Positions 24,099 to 31,480 of a DNA stretch of 40,658 nucleotides are shown here, one piece after another. The notes under the pieces were generated by a model. The model searched no databases, was not told where the DNA came from, and worked only from the letters and a program-made list of their open reading frames with translations. The stretch comes from an uncultured Clostridia bacterium. GTDB lineage: Bacteria > Bacillota > Clostridia > Saccharofermentanales > Saccharofermentanaceae. Position 1 is the stretch's first letter, and each line of letters begins with the position of its first letter. The stretch spans positions 1 through 40,658 of the forward strand of contig CAMVBS010000017.1 of assembly GCA_947165785.1 (NCBI GenBank), given 5' to 3'. The translations under genes were made by a program, and so were the position numbers.

Positions 24099-25517
24099 AT
24101 GAAATACAGTTTTGAACTAAAGAAAGAAATTTATGAGAAGCATTGTGAAGGTTATGGATGCAAAATCCTTTCAAAGAAATATGGTATTCACCATGAAAAG
24201 ATTCGGTATTTTTGCAAATTAATAGATAAGCATGGGTTAGATGCAATCCTTCACAAACACACAGAACATTCTCCAGAGCATAAATTGGATGCAATTAATC
24301 GTGTGTTAGTAAACGGAGAATCTATTAAAGTTGTCGCTGTTGATCTTGGATTAACTTCGGACAGTGTATTGCGCCAATGGATTAAATCCTACATTGAGAA
24401 CGGGTATAATGTCGTTACCAAGAAGAAAGGCAGGCCTTCAACCCGTGGCAAAGAAAAAGAAGACGGTCGAAGAGCTGGAGAAGGAGAACGAACTCCTTCG
24501 CGAACAGCTGTTGAAGAAGACCGTAGAAGCCGAATACTTAAAAAAATTGTATGCCTTAACTCACGAGGAAGAAAAGAAGAAAAAGAACAACTGACCAAGG
24601 CAGTGACTGAGTTAAGGCAGGAATTAAAGTGTTCATTGGATTTTATCCTGGATACAATCAACACAAACGACTCACTGCCGGATCTCCCAAGGTCAGATTA
24701 CTACTATTGGAAGAACCGTATCGATCCGGATACGAAGAATACAGATCTTATGGATGCAATAGCAGCCATATATACAGATAACCATAAGCGTTACGGTTAT
24801 CGCAGGATCACATTGCAACTCAAGAACGAAGGTTGGGCAGTAAACCATAAGACCGTAAAGAGACTTATGTCTAAACTAAAGCTATACGGAATTACGCCAA
24901 GAGCCAAATACAAGTCCTATAAGGGCGATTTTAACGGAACAGTAGATAACAAGCTCCTGCACAGGAGAGTAGACACCAAGAAACACAAAACAGAATACAT
25001 AAGAGATTTCAGCACATCTGATGTCAACGAGAAATGGACCACGGATGTATCTGAATTCCATATTGCTGCCGGCAAACTATATCTATCTCCAATCTTAGAT
25101 ATGCATAACAGAGAGATAGTTTCCTATAGCATTTCAAAGCATCCTGGATACAAGCAGATAACAGACATGTTGAATAAGGCATTCAACAAATACGATGACC
25201 TCAGCAATCTCATATTCCATTCAGATCAGGGGTGGCAGTATCAGATGTATCACTACCGCAAAGCATTGAAAGAACGAGGAATAACACAATCCATGTCACG
25301 CAAGGGGAATTGCTTGGATAACAGCCCAATGGAGAACTTCTTTGGGAAGATGAAGAATGAGATGTTCTACGGACACGAATATGAATTCAAGACATTAGAG
25401 CAGTTACAAAAAGCTATGGAAGAATACATTGAGTACTACAACAAAGAGAGAATCCAGGTCAAACTGAAAGGACTGACTCCTTGCCAGGCAAGAAATCAGT
25501 CCTTATACTCGTTTTAA
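24099..25517 (+). CDS. IS3-family transposase, OrfA and OrfB in one frame after an apparent 1-nt insertion
   Basis: 472 residues as one open frame. The N-terminus (about 1-115) is a two-HTH OrfA ending VVTKKKGRPST. From about 116 to 162 this frame is Arg/Gly-rich and unlike any transposase, while the +1 frame over 24445-24594 encodes AKKKKTVEELEKENELLREQ and a further leucine-zipper heptad run, the expected end of OrfA. From about 163 on, the frame is OrfB with DDE residues in WTTDVSEFH, FHSDQGWQYQ and SPMENFFGKMKNE. Removing one C from CCC at 24442-24444 restores a normal OrfA, which would then pass to OrfB by the usual -1 shift at AAA-AAG (24580-24585). So either the OrfA zipper is lost and the element is crippled, or the fused product works without it. 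Confidence 0.8.
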   Translation: MKYSFELKKEIYEKHCEGYGCKILSKKYGIHHEKIRYFCKLIDKHGLDAILHKHTEHSPEHKLDAINRVLVNGESIKVVAVDLGLTSDSVLRQWIKSYIENGYNVVTKKKGRPSTRGKEKEDGRRAGEGERTPSRTAVEEDRRSRILKKIVCLNSRGRKEEKEQLTKAVTELRQELKCSLDFILDTINTNDSLPDLPRSDYYYWKNRIDPDTKNTDLMDAIAAIYTDNHKRYGYRRITLQLKNEGWAVNHKTVKRLMSKLKLYGITPRAKYKSYKGDFNGTVDNKLLHRRVDTKKHKTEYIRDFSTSDVNEKWTTDVSEFHIAAGKLYLSPILDMHNREIVSYSISKHPGYKQITDMLNKAFNKYDDLSNLIFHSDQGWQYQMYHYRKALKERGITQSMSRKGNCLDNSPMENFFGKMKNEMFYGHEYEFKTLEQLQKAMEEYIEYYNKERIQVKLKGLTPCQARNQSLYSF

Positions 25518-25520
25518 GCC

Positions 25521-25544
25521 GTCCAACTTTGTGGGTTCACTTCA
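25521..25544 (-). repeat. Right terminal inverted repeat of the IS
   Basis: Read on the minus strand it begins TGAAGTGAACCC followed by ACA, AAGTTG, G, AC; matches the left repeat at 20 of 24 bases. Target duplication ATGA follows at 25545-25548. Confidence 0.85.
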
Positions 25545-25548
25545 ATGA

Positions 25549-25559
25549 GACCGCCCTTT
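25549..25559. terminator. Right arm of the bidirectional terminator split by the IS
   Basis: GACCGCC (25549-25555) with CTTT after it. On the minus strand it would form the 5' arm for the DUF1858 gene, whose T run is now 1.5 kb away at the left flank. Confidence 0.7.
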
Positions 25560-25582
25560 AGTTTTCCTGATCAATGAATCCA

Positions 25583-25786
25583 TCAGCCTACGGACTGAAG
25601 ATAATTGTTAAGCTCCTCGATCAAAGAATCACAGTCGATGCCGTGAACAACGCAAGCTTCTTCTACAGTCTCACCTGATGCCATAACGCAACCGAGGCAG
25701 TGAAGACCGGCAGACATGAGGATAGGTGCAACACCTTCATCAGCCATAAGAAGATCGCCAATAACTGTATCATTTTTTACTACCAT
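25583..25786 (-). CDS. DUF1858 redox-disulfide domain protein
   Basis: 67 residues, start after GGAGGT. The sequence has the CxxC of LHCLGCVMASGETVEEAC, the pattern of DUF1858 / hybrid-cluster-associated disulfide proteins. Members are small cytoplasmic proteins, often fused or adjacent to hybrid cluster or DUF438 proteins, thought to be redox or metal sites; a defined role is not known. It stands alone with its own promoter, convergent with the ligA run; its terminator has been split by the IS. Confidence 0.87.
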   Translation of the reverse strand: MVVKNDTVIGDLLMADEGVAPILMSAGLHCLGCVMASGETVEEACVVHGIDCDSLIEELNNYLQSVG

Positions 25787-25812
25787 TGGAAGTTACCTCC
25801 TTGTACGCGTAT

Positions 25813-25841
25813 AGCATACATAAAAGGCCTTTTCTTATCAA
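25813..25841 (-). promoter_or_regulatory. Promoter of the DUF1858 gene
   Basis: On the minus strand TTGATA (25841-25836), 17 bp, TATGCT (25818-25813), 27 bp upstream of the start. Divergent from the hup promoter. Confidence 0.65.
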
Positions 25842-25883
25842 GTGGATAAATTAAGTTTTTTCTCGGCAAATAGGCAAAAATGC

Positions 25884-25912
25884 TTGACAGTATTGGCTTT
25901 TCAATTCATAAT
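25884..25912 (+). promoter_or_regulatory. Promoter of the HU gene
   Basis: Perfect TTGACA (25884-25889), 17 bp, CATAAT (25907-25912), 34 bp before the start. Confidence 0.85.
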
Positions 25913-25945
25913 GATATTGCAAAATTGCCCTGAAGGAGGCTTATT

Positions 25946-26236
25946 ATGAACAAAACAGATCTTATTGAAGCAATTGCTAAGGACGCTAACCTCACAAAGA
26001 AGGATGCAGAGGCTGCTCTTTCCGCAACAATGAAGGCTATCGAGACAGCTCTCGTTAAGGAAGAGAAAGTAGTTCTCGTTGGCTTCGGTACATTCGAGAC
26101 AAAGAAGCGTGCAGCTCGTAAGGGCCGCAACCCTAGCACAAAGGAAGTTATCAACATTCCTGCATCTAAGGTTCCATCTTTCAAGGCTGGTAAGGATCTT
26201 AAGACTAAGGTTAATGCCGGCAAGAAGAAGAAGTAA
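25946..26236 (+). CDS. hup: DNA-binding protein HU
   Basis: 96 residues. MNKTDLIEAIAKDANLTKKDAE at the N-terminus, GFGTFETKKRAARKGRNP over the beta arms with the conserved R-x-x-R-x-G-R-N-P, and I-P-A-S-K-V-P-S-F-K-A-G-K match HU. Cited pieces are fragments of a continuous match. HU bends and compacts the nucleoid as a dimer. A short Lys-rich tail follows. Strong promoter, GAAGGAGG binding site and terminator make it a highly expressed single gene. Confidence 0.97.
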   Translation: MNKTDLIEAIAKDANLTKKDAEAALSATMKAIETALVKEEKVVLVGFGTFETKKRAARKGRNPSTKEVINIPASKVPSFKAGKDLKTKVNAGKKKK

Positions 26237-26259
26237 TTCTTATTCAAATGATCTTAGAC

Positions 26260-26288
26260 GGGCATCTCGCATGAGATGCCCTTTTTTT
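26260..26288 (+). terminator. Terminator of hup
   Basis: GGGCATCTC (26260-26268) pairs perfectly with GAGATGCCC (26273-26281), loop GCAT, followed by seven T. Confidence 0.93.
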
Positions 26289-26292
26289 ATCC

Positions 26293-26859
26293 CTAGATCC
26301 TGACGACCATCGCATCCTTGATCTCGTCCAGAAGAATGAAATAAGCACTGGAGTTTTTAAGTCCTTCATGCCACAGACTGCTCTTTTGCAGGCTGTAGCG
26401 GATATTGCGTTCTACCTGACCTGCGCTCATCCCGTAGATCTTTCCCACTTCAGAGTAGATCTTTTTGTAGTGGACACGGACTCCCGTGACATAGAGATAT
26501 TTAAGAAGCGACATCATAAGTGATGTTCCTATCAATGTCTTATCGAAACCATGTTCCGTCAACACAGAATTGATGGCTGATTCCAAAGGCGGGTCGTTAG
26601 GTCCCGGATTGAGAAGATTTGCCTTATCATCTTCATCCTGCGACAGCAGGAGCTTCTTAATGCACTGAGTTGCAAAGCATGGATTGCTCCTTGCATCAAT
26701 AAGAAAGTGATGGCGTCCTGCCGTATCTGAGATAGACATCAGGCCGTTCTTCCTCAGCATCTGATTAATGACTCCCAGAAGCTTGGCATCGTCACACACT
26801 ATGTAGATCCCTATCTCATCGTAAACTGAACTTGAATAACCGAAAGCATTCTTTTCCAC
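26293..26859 (-). CDS. Spo0A-like output-domain protein with degenerate receiver
   Basis: 188 residues from a GTG after AAAGGAGC. The C-terminal part (about 95-165) aligns by eye with the Spo0A DNA-binding domain: GFDKTLIGTSLMMSLLKYLY matches its first helices ([20 protein letters not shown] in Spo0A), and GQVERNIRYSLQ matches the recognition-helix region RVERAIRHAIE. The N-terminal part (15-90) begins like a response-regulator receiver (IGIYIVCDDAKLLGVINQML) but is too short and shows no clear phosphoacceptor Asp or Thr/Lys switch residues. It is therefore not a normal Spo0A. It lies 153 nt downstream of a histidine kinase gene on the same strand, so it may be regulated with that system. It may be a DNA-binding regulator of a non-sporulation process. 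Confidence 0.6.
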   Translation of the reverse strand: MEKNAFGYSSSVYDEIGIYIVCDDAKLLGVINQMLRKNGLMSISDTAGRHHFLIDARSNPCFATQCIKKLLLSQDEDDKANLLNPGPNDPPLESAINSVLTEHGFDKTLIGTSLMMSLLKYLYVTGVRVHYKKIYSEVGKIYGMSAGQVERNIRYSLQKSSLWHEGLKNSSAYFILLDEIKDAMVVRI

Positions 26860-27012
26860 TTATCTGCTCCTTTCGTTTTTGGTGCTTATATTTTGACAGC
26901 CGCAAAGGATCTGAAGCAAGGAAAAAAGTATCAATTTTACGCAAAGTGAACATACAGACGTAATTTTGGTCATCGTCCACAACAAACTGAATATGCTTTT
27001 GGTGAATCTGTC

Positions 27013-29190
27013 TTAATAAGTCGGCTTCATGAGAACATGGAAAGAGGTGCCTTCACCGAGAACACTCTCAACATTGATCTCTGCATCGTGACGATCGATG
27101 ATCATCTTTACGATTGAAAGACCAAGGCCTGTTCCTTTGATGTTCTGGCCGGAGTTCTTGGCCCTGTAGAACCTGTCGAAGATATGTGGAAGCTCGGCAG
27201 GAGGTATACCTATACCGTTATCCTTGATCTCGATATGGATCTTCTGCTCTTCAAAAGGCTTATCGGCATTGTCTCGCCATGCCTTTATCTCGATCACGGC
27301 CTCTTCCTTGGTATAGTTGATCGCATTTGATATCAGATTCTCGAAAACACGACTTATACGCTTCGGATCGGCCTTTGTGATGAGAAGATCCTCATCCGGC
27401 AGATCGAGAAGAAGTTTCTTCTTACCGTTTCTGAGGTCGCTTGAGTAGAGCATGTAAAGCTCATCCAAAAGTTCCGTCATCGATATATCCATGAATTCGA
27501 ATTCGAAACCGCTGGATTCCATCTTGGAGATCTCTACGATATCGGATACTATCCTTTCCATTTGCTGGGATCTCTTCATGATATTTTGGAGATATACCGA
27601 TCTTTGTTCTTCGTTGAGGTTTGAACCGCTTTGAAGAAGAAGTTCCGAATATCCTCTGATGGCCGTAATTGGAGTCCTCAGGTCATGCGAAACATTACTC
27701 ATGACATTCTTACGTGCTTCTTCGTTTTCGAGAAGCTTCTTGTTCGTATTGTAAAGATCTCTGTTAATCATGGAGATATGAGCTGTCTTTTCCTCAACAA
27801 CGAGTCTTAAGTGTTCGGATGAATGCTTAAGTTCGCTGTACTGTACGAGATAGCGCTGCACAAAGTAGATCATTATAGAAACGAGTGCAACGAGATAGAA
27901 GATCGCATATAGCGGGCAGTTGGATCTTAAGTTGTTGCAGAACATCATATCAAAGTAAGTGAAGAATAATGATATAGCCGTACAAAGTCCGATGGTGGAA
28001 TTAGGTGCATCCATATAGAACAAGAGGATCTTTGAGACTGACATTATCGTTATCGTGATCACAAAGATAAGAAGTGTAGTACTCTTAAAAGACGTACTTA
28101 AAAGTCTGCTGTCAAGGAAAGCCAGTGCAAGGATCATTATTCCCGCGCAGCTTACGATGATGCAGTCGAGGCTTCCGTATTTACTTCCGTTCTCGGTCCT
28201 GTAACTGGTGAAAAGGAAGGTGATCATGCAATATCCGAATATAGCAGATGTAGTCATGAACAGAAATTCCATCAGGGCCCTGTATGGTGATGCGAGAACA
28301 AGGAAGTTGCCGTTTACGACGTAATACAGGAAAAGACTTGTGATCGACAGTGCAAAATACGTATAACTTCTCGGATCAGACAATGTCTTACGAAGAAGAA
28401 AACCTCCGATGACGGCGATAACGGTCATGATAGCGATAGCAGCGAGGAATGCCGACGGAAGCGTCGTAAGGATAGCATTTGATTTCTCGTGGAACAGGGC
28501 AGGGGTAGTGTTAAGACCAGCATGCAAAGTCTGTTCGTTCGCATATATTATAATGATGAGTTCGATGGTGTCATTCCTGTTTTGAACGGCCGTAGATGAG
28601 TAACCGCCGATGTATTCAGGAACGATGTTGAAACTTGTGTCGTCACCCGTGTTTCCGACAGGATAACCGTTACAGAAGATAAATGCGTGACCGTTGAGCT
28701 TTCCGAGGTCGAGATAAAGTGTGTTTGTTGCTCTGCTGACCTTTATGGTTGCCATATAGGCACCGGATACCATTCTCATGCCTTCGTTCATAAAAGGACG
28801 GAATTCAGGAACTTCACCGTCAACAAGGTTTTCCCATTCTGCATTCGGACCTAAGTTATCCCAGCCGTTTTCGGAAATAGTAACATTCTTGGCATGTGGA
28901 CGTTTCCTGTAATCTATGGATGACATATATGATCTTATGTCGTTGGTTCGAAGATTTGGGAAGAATGTCCAGTTATCCTTTATGAAAAGATCATTGTCTT
29001 CAGACAGCGTCGTAGCATCAAATCTGTAGTTCTCACTGTTATAAAGGATGTTGGTGTCCTGTCGTAAGTTGATAATGAAATATACATACATTATCAACAA
29101 AAAGATCGCGATGAATAAGATGGAGAAAAGAAGCTGCGTCAGGTGAGATTCCCCGACTTTTATTGTTCTGTTGCGTTTCTTCTTTTCCAT
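27013..29190 (-). CDS. 7TM-sensor histidine kinase
   Basis: 725 residues. An N-terminal signal-anchor helix (about 19-42), an extracellular domain of about 200 residues that looks like a beta-sandwich binding domain (LYLDLGKLNGHAFIFCNGYPVG), seven hydrophobic helices (about 245-450), a short coiled coil, then HisKA with the phospho-His in VSHDLRTPITAIRGY, and HATPase with ENLISNAINYT (N box), DNGIGIP (G1), FDRFYRA (F) and GTGLGLSIVK (G2). The layout matches 7TMR-DISM kinases, which sense extracellular ligands. It lies downstream of its regulator gene with two hairpins between. Confidence 0.9.
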   Translation of the reverse strand: MEKKKRNRTIKVGESHLTQLLFSILFIAIFLLIMYVYFIINLRQDTNILYNSENYRFDATTLSEDNDLFIKDNWTFFPNLRTNDIRSYMSSIDYRKRPHAKNVTISENGWDNLGPNAEWENLVDGEVPEFRPFMNEGMRMVSGAYMATIKVSRATNTLYLDLGKLNGHAFIFCNGYPVGNTGDDTSFNIVPEYIGGYSSTAVQNRNDTIELIIIIYANEQTLHAGLNTTPALFHEKSNAILTTLPSAFLAAIAIMTVIAVIGGFLLRKTLSDPRSYTYFALSITSLFLYYVVNGNFLVLASPYRALMEFLFMTTSAIFGYCMITFLFTSYRTENGSKYGSLDCIIVSCAGIMILALAFLDSRLLSTSFKSTTLLIFVITITIMSVSKILLFYMDAPNSTIGLCTAISLFFTYFDMMFCNNLRSNCPLYAIFYLVALVSIMIYFVQRYLVQYSELKHSSEHLRLVVEEKTAHISMINRDLYNTNKKLLENEEARKNVMSNVSHDLRTPITAIRGYSELLLQSGSNLNEEQRSVYLQNIMKRSQQMERIVSDIVEISKMESSGFEFEFMDISMTELLDELYMLYSSDLRNGKKKLLLDLPDEDLLITKADPKRISRVFENLISNAINYTKEEAVIEIKAWRDNADKPFEEQKIHIEIKDNGIGIPPAELPHIFDRFYRAKNSGQNIKGTGLGLSIVKMIIDRHDAEINVESVLGEGTSFHVLMKPTY

Positions 29191-29205
29191 TTCACACCTT
29201 CATAC

Positions 29206-29231
29206 AAAAGGCGGCTCCCTACGGTTCCGCC
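29206..29231 (-). terminator. Second hairpin between regulator and kinase genes
   Basis: GGCGG (29231-29227 on the minus strand) pairs with CCGCC (29214-29210) around a 12-nt loop, followed by TTTTG. It lies 16-40 nt before the kinase start. Weaker than the first hairpin. Confidence 0.4.
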
Positions 29232-29235
29232 CATA

Positions 29236-29272
29236 ATAAAATTAAAATGGGCTGCCTCGGGTGAGACAGCCC
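29236..29272 (-). terminator. Terminator-like hairpin after the response regulator gene
   Basis: On the minus strand GGGCTGTCTC (29272-29263) pairs with GAGGCAGCCC (29258-29249), one wobble, loop ACCC, then ATTTTAATTTTATT. It follows the regulator stop by 8 nt and would reduce, but perhaps not abolish, read-through into the kinase. Confidence 0.75.
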
Positions 29273-29279
29273 GCGATTA

Positions 29280-29996
29280 TCAATTACTGAATTCTCCGTG
29301 GAGACTGTTCTTGACCGGAGGATAAGCGAATGAATATCCGATACCCCACTCAGTCTTAACGTATGTGATCTCAGGAGCGATCTTCTCCATCTTCTTACGG
29401 AGGTAAGAGATGTTAACCATTACGAGGTGGTTATCGCACGGGGAATCATCACCCCAGACCTGGGAATAGATCCTTGAGAAAGGAACGATTACGTTCGGTG
29501 TCTCAGCAAGGAGTCTCAAGATGTCGAACTCTCTGTTCGTAAGGTGAACAGCTTCGTCCTTAAGTGTAACTTCACGTGTCTTGATATTGATCTTGAGAGG
29601 GCTGAACTCCATAAGGAAGCCTTCGCTCTTAAGGTTTCTCTTGATATGAGCATTGATACGAAGAGAAAGCTCAGGGAGAGAATAAGGCTTTGTGATGTAG
29701 TCATCAGCACCGGCCTTGAAACCTACGATCTTATCGTCAATGTCTTCCTTAGCTGTGAGGAAGATGATAGGAGCCTTGCAGTATACCTGGATCCTAGGAG
29801 GAAGCTCGAAAGCACTTCCGTCAGGGAGCATAACATCAAGGACGATACAGTCAAAGTTGATAACCTGTACCTTTTCCATTGTCTGAGCTACTGTTGTAGC
29901 AGTATAAACATCATATCCTTCGCTTGAAAGGAATGAACGGTTGATCTCGAGAATATCGGTATCGTCATCAACCAGAAGAATTTTGTGTTGAGCCAT
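29280..29996 (-). CDS. OmpR/PhoB-family response regulator
   Basis: 238 residues from the ATG after GGAGGTTTATAT; a longer upstream frame includes that binding site and is rejected. Receiver domain (about 4-118): acidic pair in LLVDDDTDI, phosphoacceptor Asp in CIVLDVMLPDG (about 52), Thr in IIFLTAKED, Lys in DDYITKPYS. C-terminal winged helix (about 130-230) with LTNREFDILRLLAETPN and YLRKKMEK, the OmpR type. Probably the partner of the kinase 90 nt downstream. Confidence 0.94.
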   Translation of the reverse strand: MAQHKILLVDDDTDILEINRSFLSSEGYDVYTATTVAQTMEKVQVINFDCIVLDVMLPDGSAFELPPRIQVYCKAPIIFLTAKEDIDDKIVGFKAGADDYITKPYSLPELSLRINAHIKRNLKSEGFLMEFSPLKINIKTREVTLKDEAVHLTNREFDILRLLAETPNVIVPFSRIYSQVWGDDSPCDNHLVMVNISYLRKKMEKIAPEITYVKTEWGIGYSFAYPPVKNSLHGEFSN

Positions 29997-30053
29997 ATAT
30001 AAACCTCCGCGCACACTTTTATCATATATCCGTTTTTTGATATTTACACCATC

Positions 30054-30081
30054 ATTATAGTGAAAATGTCACACAATACAA
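30054..30081 (-). promoter_or_regulatory. Promoter of the response regulator gene
   Basis: On the minus strand TTGTAT (30081-30076), 16 bp, TATAAT (30059-30054), about 58 bp before the start. The overlapping sequence TGTGTGACATTTTCAC and a related TGTGAACATTTT about 30 bp upstream form an imperfect direct repeat that could be an autoregulatory site. Confidence 0.6.
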
Positions 30082-30137
30082 CCGTGTTAATAAAATGTTC
30101 ACAATTAATTTTTGATTTTATCAAACGTCAAAAAACC

Positions 30138-30166
30138 TTGAAAACAGCGCATTTCTCTGTTATAAC
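30138..30166 (+). promoter_or_regulatory. Promoter of dinB
   Basis: TTGAAA (30138-30143), 17 bp, TATAAC (30161-30166). A single GTTC half-site at 30176-30179 is too little for a LexA operator. Confidence 0.65.
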
Positions 30167-30195
30167 AGAAAATATGTTCGTATCAGGAGGTTGTT

Positions 30196-31437
30196 TTGAG
30201 ACGCGTTATCTTTCACATCGATCAGAATTGCTATTTTGCGTCAGTTGAGATGATATCTCACCCGGAATATCGCAATGTCCCGATGGCTGTTGTCGGTGAT
30301 AAAGAAAGAAGGCACGGAATAATCCTTGCCAAGAATCAGCTCGCATCGATGGCAGGTGTAAAGACAGCCGAAGTGATCTGGCAGGCTCAGAGCAAATGCC
30401 CCGATCTTGTCCTTGCACCCGCTCATTATGATAAATATCAGTTTTATTCTCGAAAACTTCGTGAGATGTACCTCGAATATACAGACAAAGTCGAGCCGTT
30501 CGGACTTGATGAGTGCTGGCTCGATCTTACGGACACCATAGGTGACAGAGATCCTCAGGAAGTGGCAGATGAGATAAGGGAGAGGGTAAAAAGTGAATAC
30601 AAGCTTACCTGTTCTGTAGGGGTAAGCTTTAACAAGATCTTCGCCAAGCTCGGTTCGGACTATAAAAAGCCTGATGCAACGACTGTAATAACAGAAGAGA
30701 ATTTTAAGCAGATAGTCTGGCCTCTGCCATGCTCGGATCTTCTCTTTGTCGGAAAGTCGACGAGGGAGCGTCTTAATAAAGTAAATATAAAAACTATTGG
30801 GGATCTGGCCGGAAGTACAGGGGAATTCTTAAATGATTATCTTGGCAAGAACGGTTATCAGTTATGGCTTTATGCGAATGGTCTTGATGATTCGGAAGTG
30901 AAGACAGCCGATTATAAAAGGACCGTCAAATCAGTCGGTAATTCCACGACTACTTCAGACGACATGTGTTCGTTACGAGAGATATCTTCAACCTTCCTCA
31001 CGCTTTCATCTTCGGTTGCCGGGAGACTTCGAAGGGCCGGCTTAAAAGGAAAAGTCGTTCAGATAACGGTAAGAGACAGTGCATTAAATGTCTACGAGAA
31101 ACAGAAAGTGCTATTTAATGATACCGACAGTGCCAGAGTGATACATGAATGTGCGGTCGAGCTTTTTAAGGAATCCTATGACTGGCATCTGCCCGTCAGA
31201 AGCATCGGTGTCAGGCTTACTGACCTTGTGAGCAGCGATGCACCCGAACAACTTAGCCTTTTCGAGGAGGTTGACAGGAACGAGAAGGAGGATCGTCTGG
31301 AAAAGACTGTCGACACGATACGGGAACGCTTCGGCAAAAAGAGCCTGATGCTCCTGGGAGAACTCGGAAACAAAGCTGAAAACAGGCGTGAAGAAGGTGA
31401 TTCACAGAATCAAGACAAGGAATTTGATACAAAATAA
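30196..31437 (+). CDS. dinB: DNA polymerase IV (Y family)
   Basis: 413 residues, start TTG 5 nt after AGGAGG. The catalytic carboxylates are present: Asp in FHIDQNCYFASVEM (family HIDMDxFFASVE) and the D-E pair in FGLDECWLDLTD. The palm and fingers continue with RPS-like KTAEVIWQAQ and GVSFNKIFAKLGSDYKKP. The thumb has helix-hairpin-helix residues around VNIKTIGDLAG. The C-terminus includes QLSLFEE, a beta-clamp-binding motif. It copies past damaged template with low fidelity. No SOS operator is visible upstream. Confidence 0.94.
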   Translation: MRRVIFHIDQNCYFASVEMISHPEYRNVPMAVVGDKERRHGIILAKNQLASMAGVKTAEVIWQAQSKCPDLVLAPAHYDKYQFYSRKLREMYLEYTDKVEPFGLDECWLDLTDTIGDRDPQEVADEIRERVKSEYKLTCSVGVSFNKIFAKLGSDYKKPDATTVITEENFKQIVWPLPCSDLLFVGKSTRERLNKVNIKTIGDLAGSTGEFLNDYLGKNGYQLWLYANGLDDSEVKTADYKRTVKSVGNSTTTSDDMCSLREISSTFLTLSSSVAGRLRRAGLKGKVVQITVRDSALNVYEKQKVLFNDTDSARVIHECAVELFKESYDWHLPVRSIGVRLTDLVSSDAPEQLSLFEEVDRNEKEDRLEKTVDTIRERFGKKSLMLLGELGNKAENRREEGDSQNQDKEFDTK

Positions 31438-31451
31438 AAGAATGATATAAT
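31424..31451 (+). promoter_or_regulatory. Promoter of the radical SAM operon
   Basis: TTGATA (31424-31429), 16 bp, TATAAT (31446-31451), inside and after the end of dinB, 30 bp before the next start. Confidence 0.65.
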
Positions 31452-31480
31452 AATCGCAGAAATTAGGGAGGTATGTGAAT

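Larger units (their letters stand above)
24056..25544 (+). mobile_element. IS3-family insertion sequence (IS150-like), 1489 bp
   Basis: Both ends carry a 24-bp imperfect inverted repeat, 20 of 24 identical, starting TGAAGTGAACCC. The flanks are a 4-bp direct repeat ATGA (24052-24055 and 25545-25548), within the 3-5 bp usual for this family. Inside is an IS3-type transposase with a complete DDE triad. The codon use of the element is more AT-rich than that of its neighbours. The insertion point is the loop of a terminator hairpin between convergent genes. Confidence 0.93.

Noticed and set aside
24099-25517. Reading the transposase as a normal natural OrfAB fusion
   Set aside because: The segment at 24445-24590 encodes a leucine zipper in another frame, so the single frame is better explained by a 1-nt insertion.
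30167-30195. LexA operator upstream of dinB
   Set aside because: Only one half-site (GTTC) is present; the inverted partner at the right spacing is missing.
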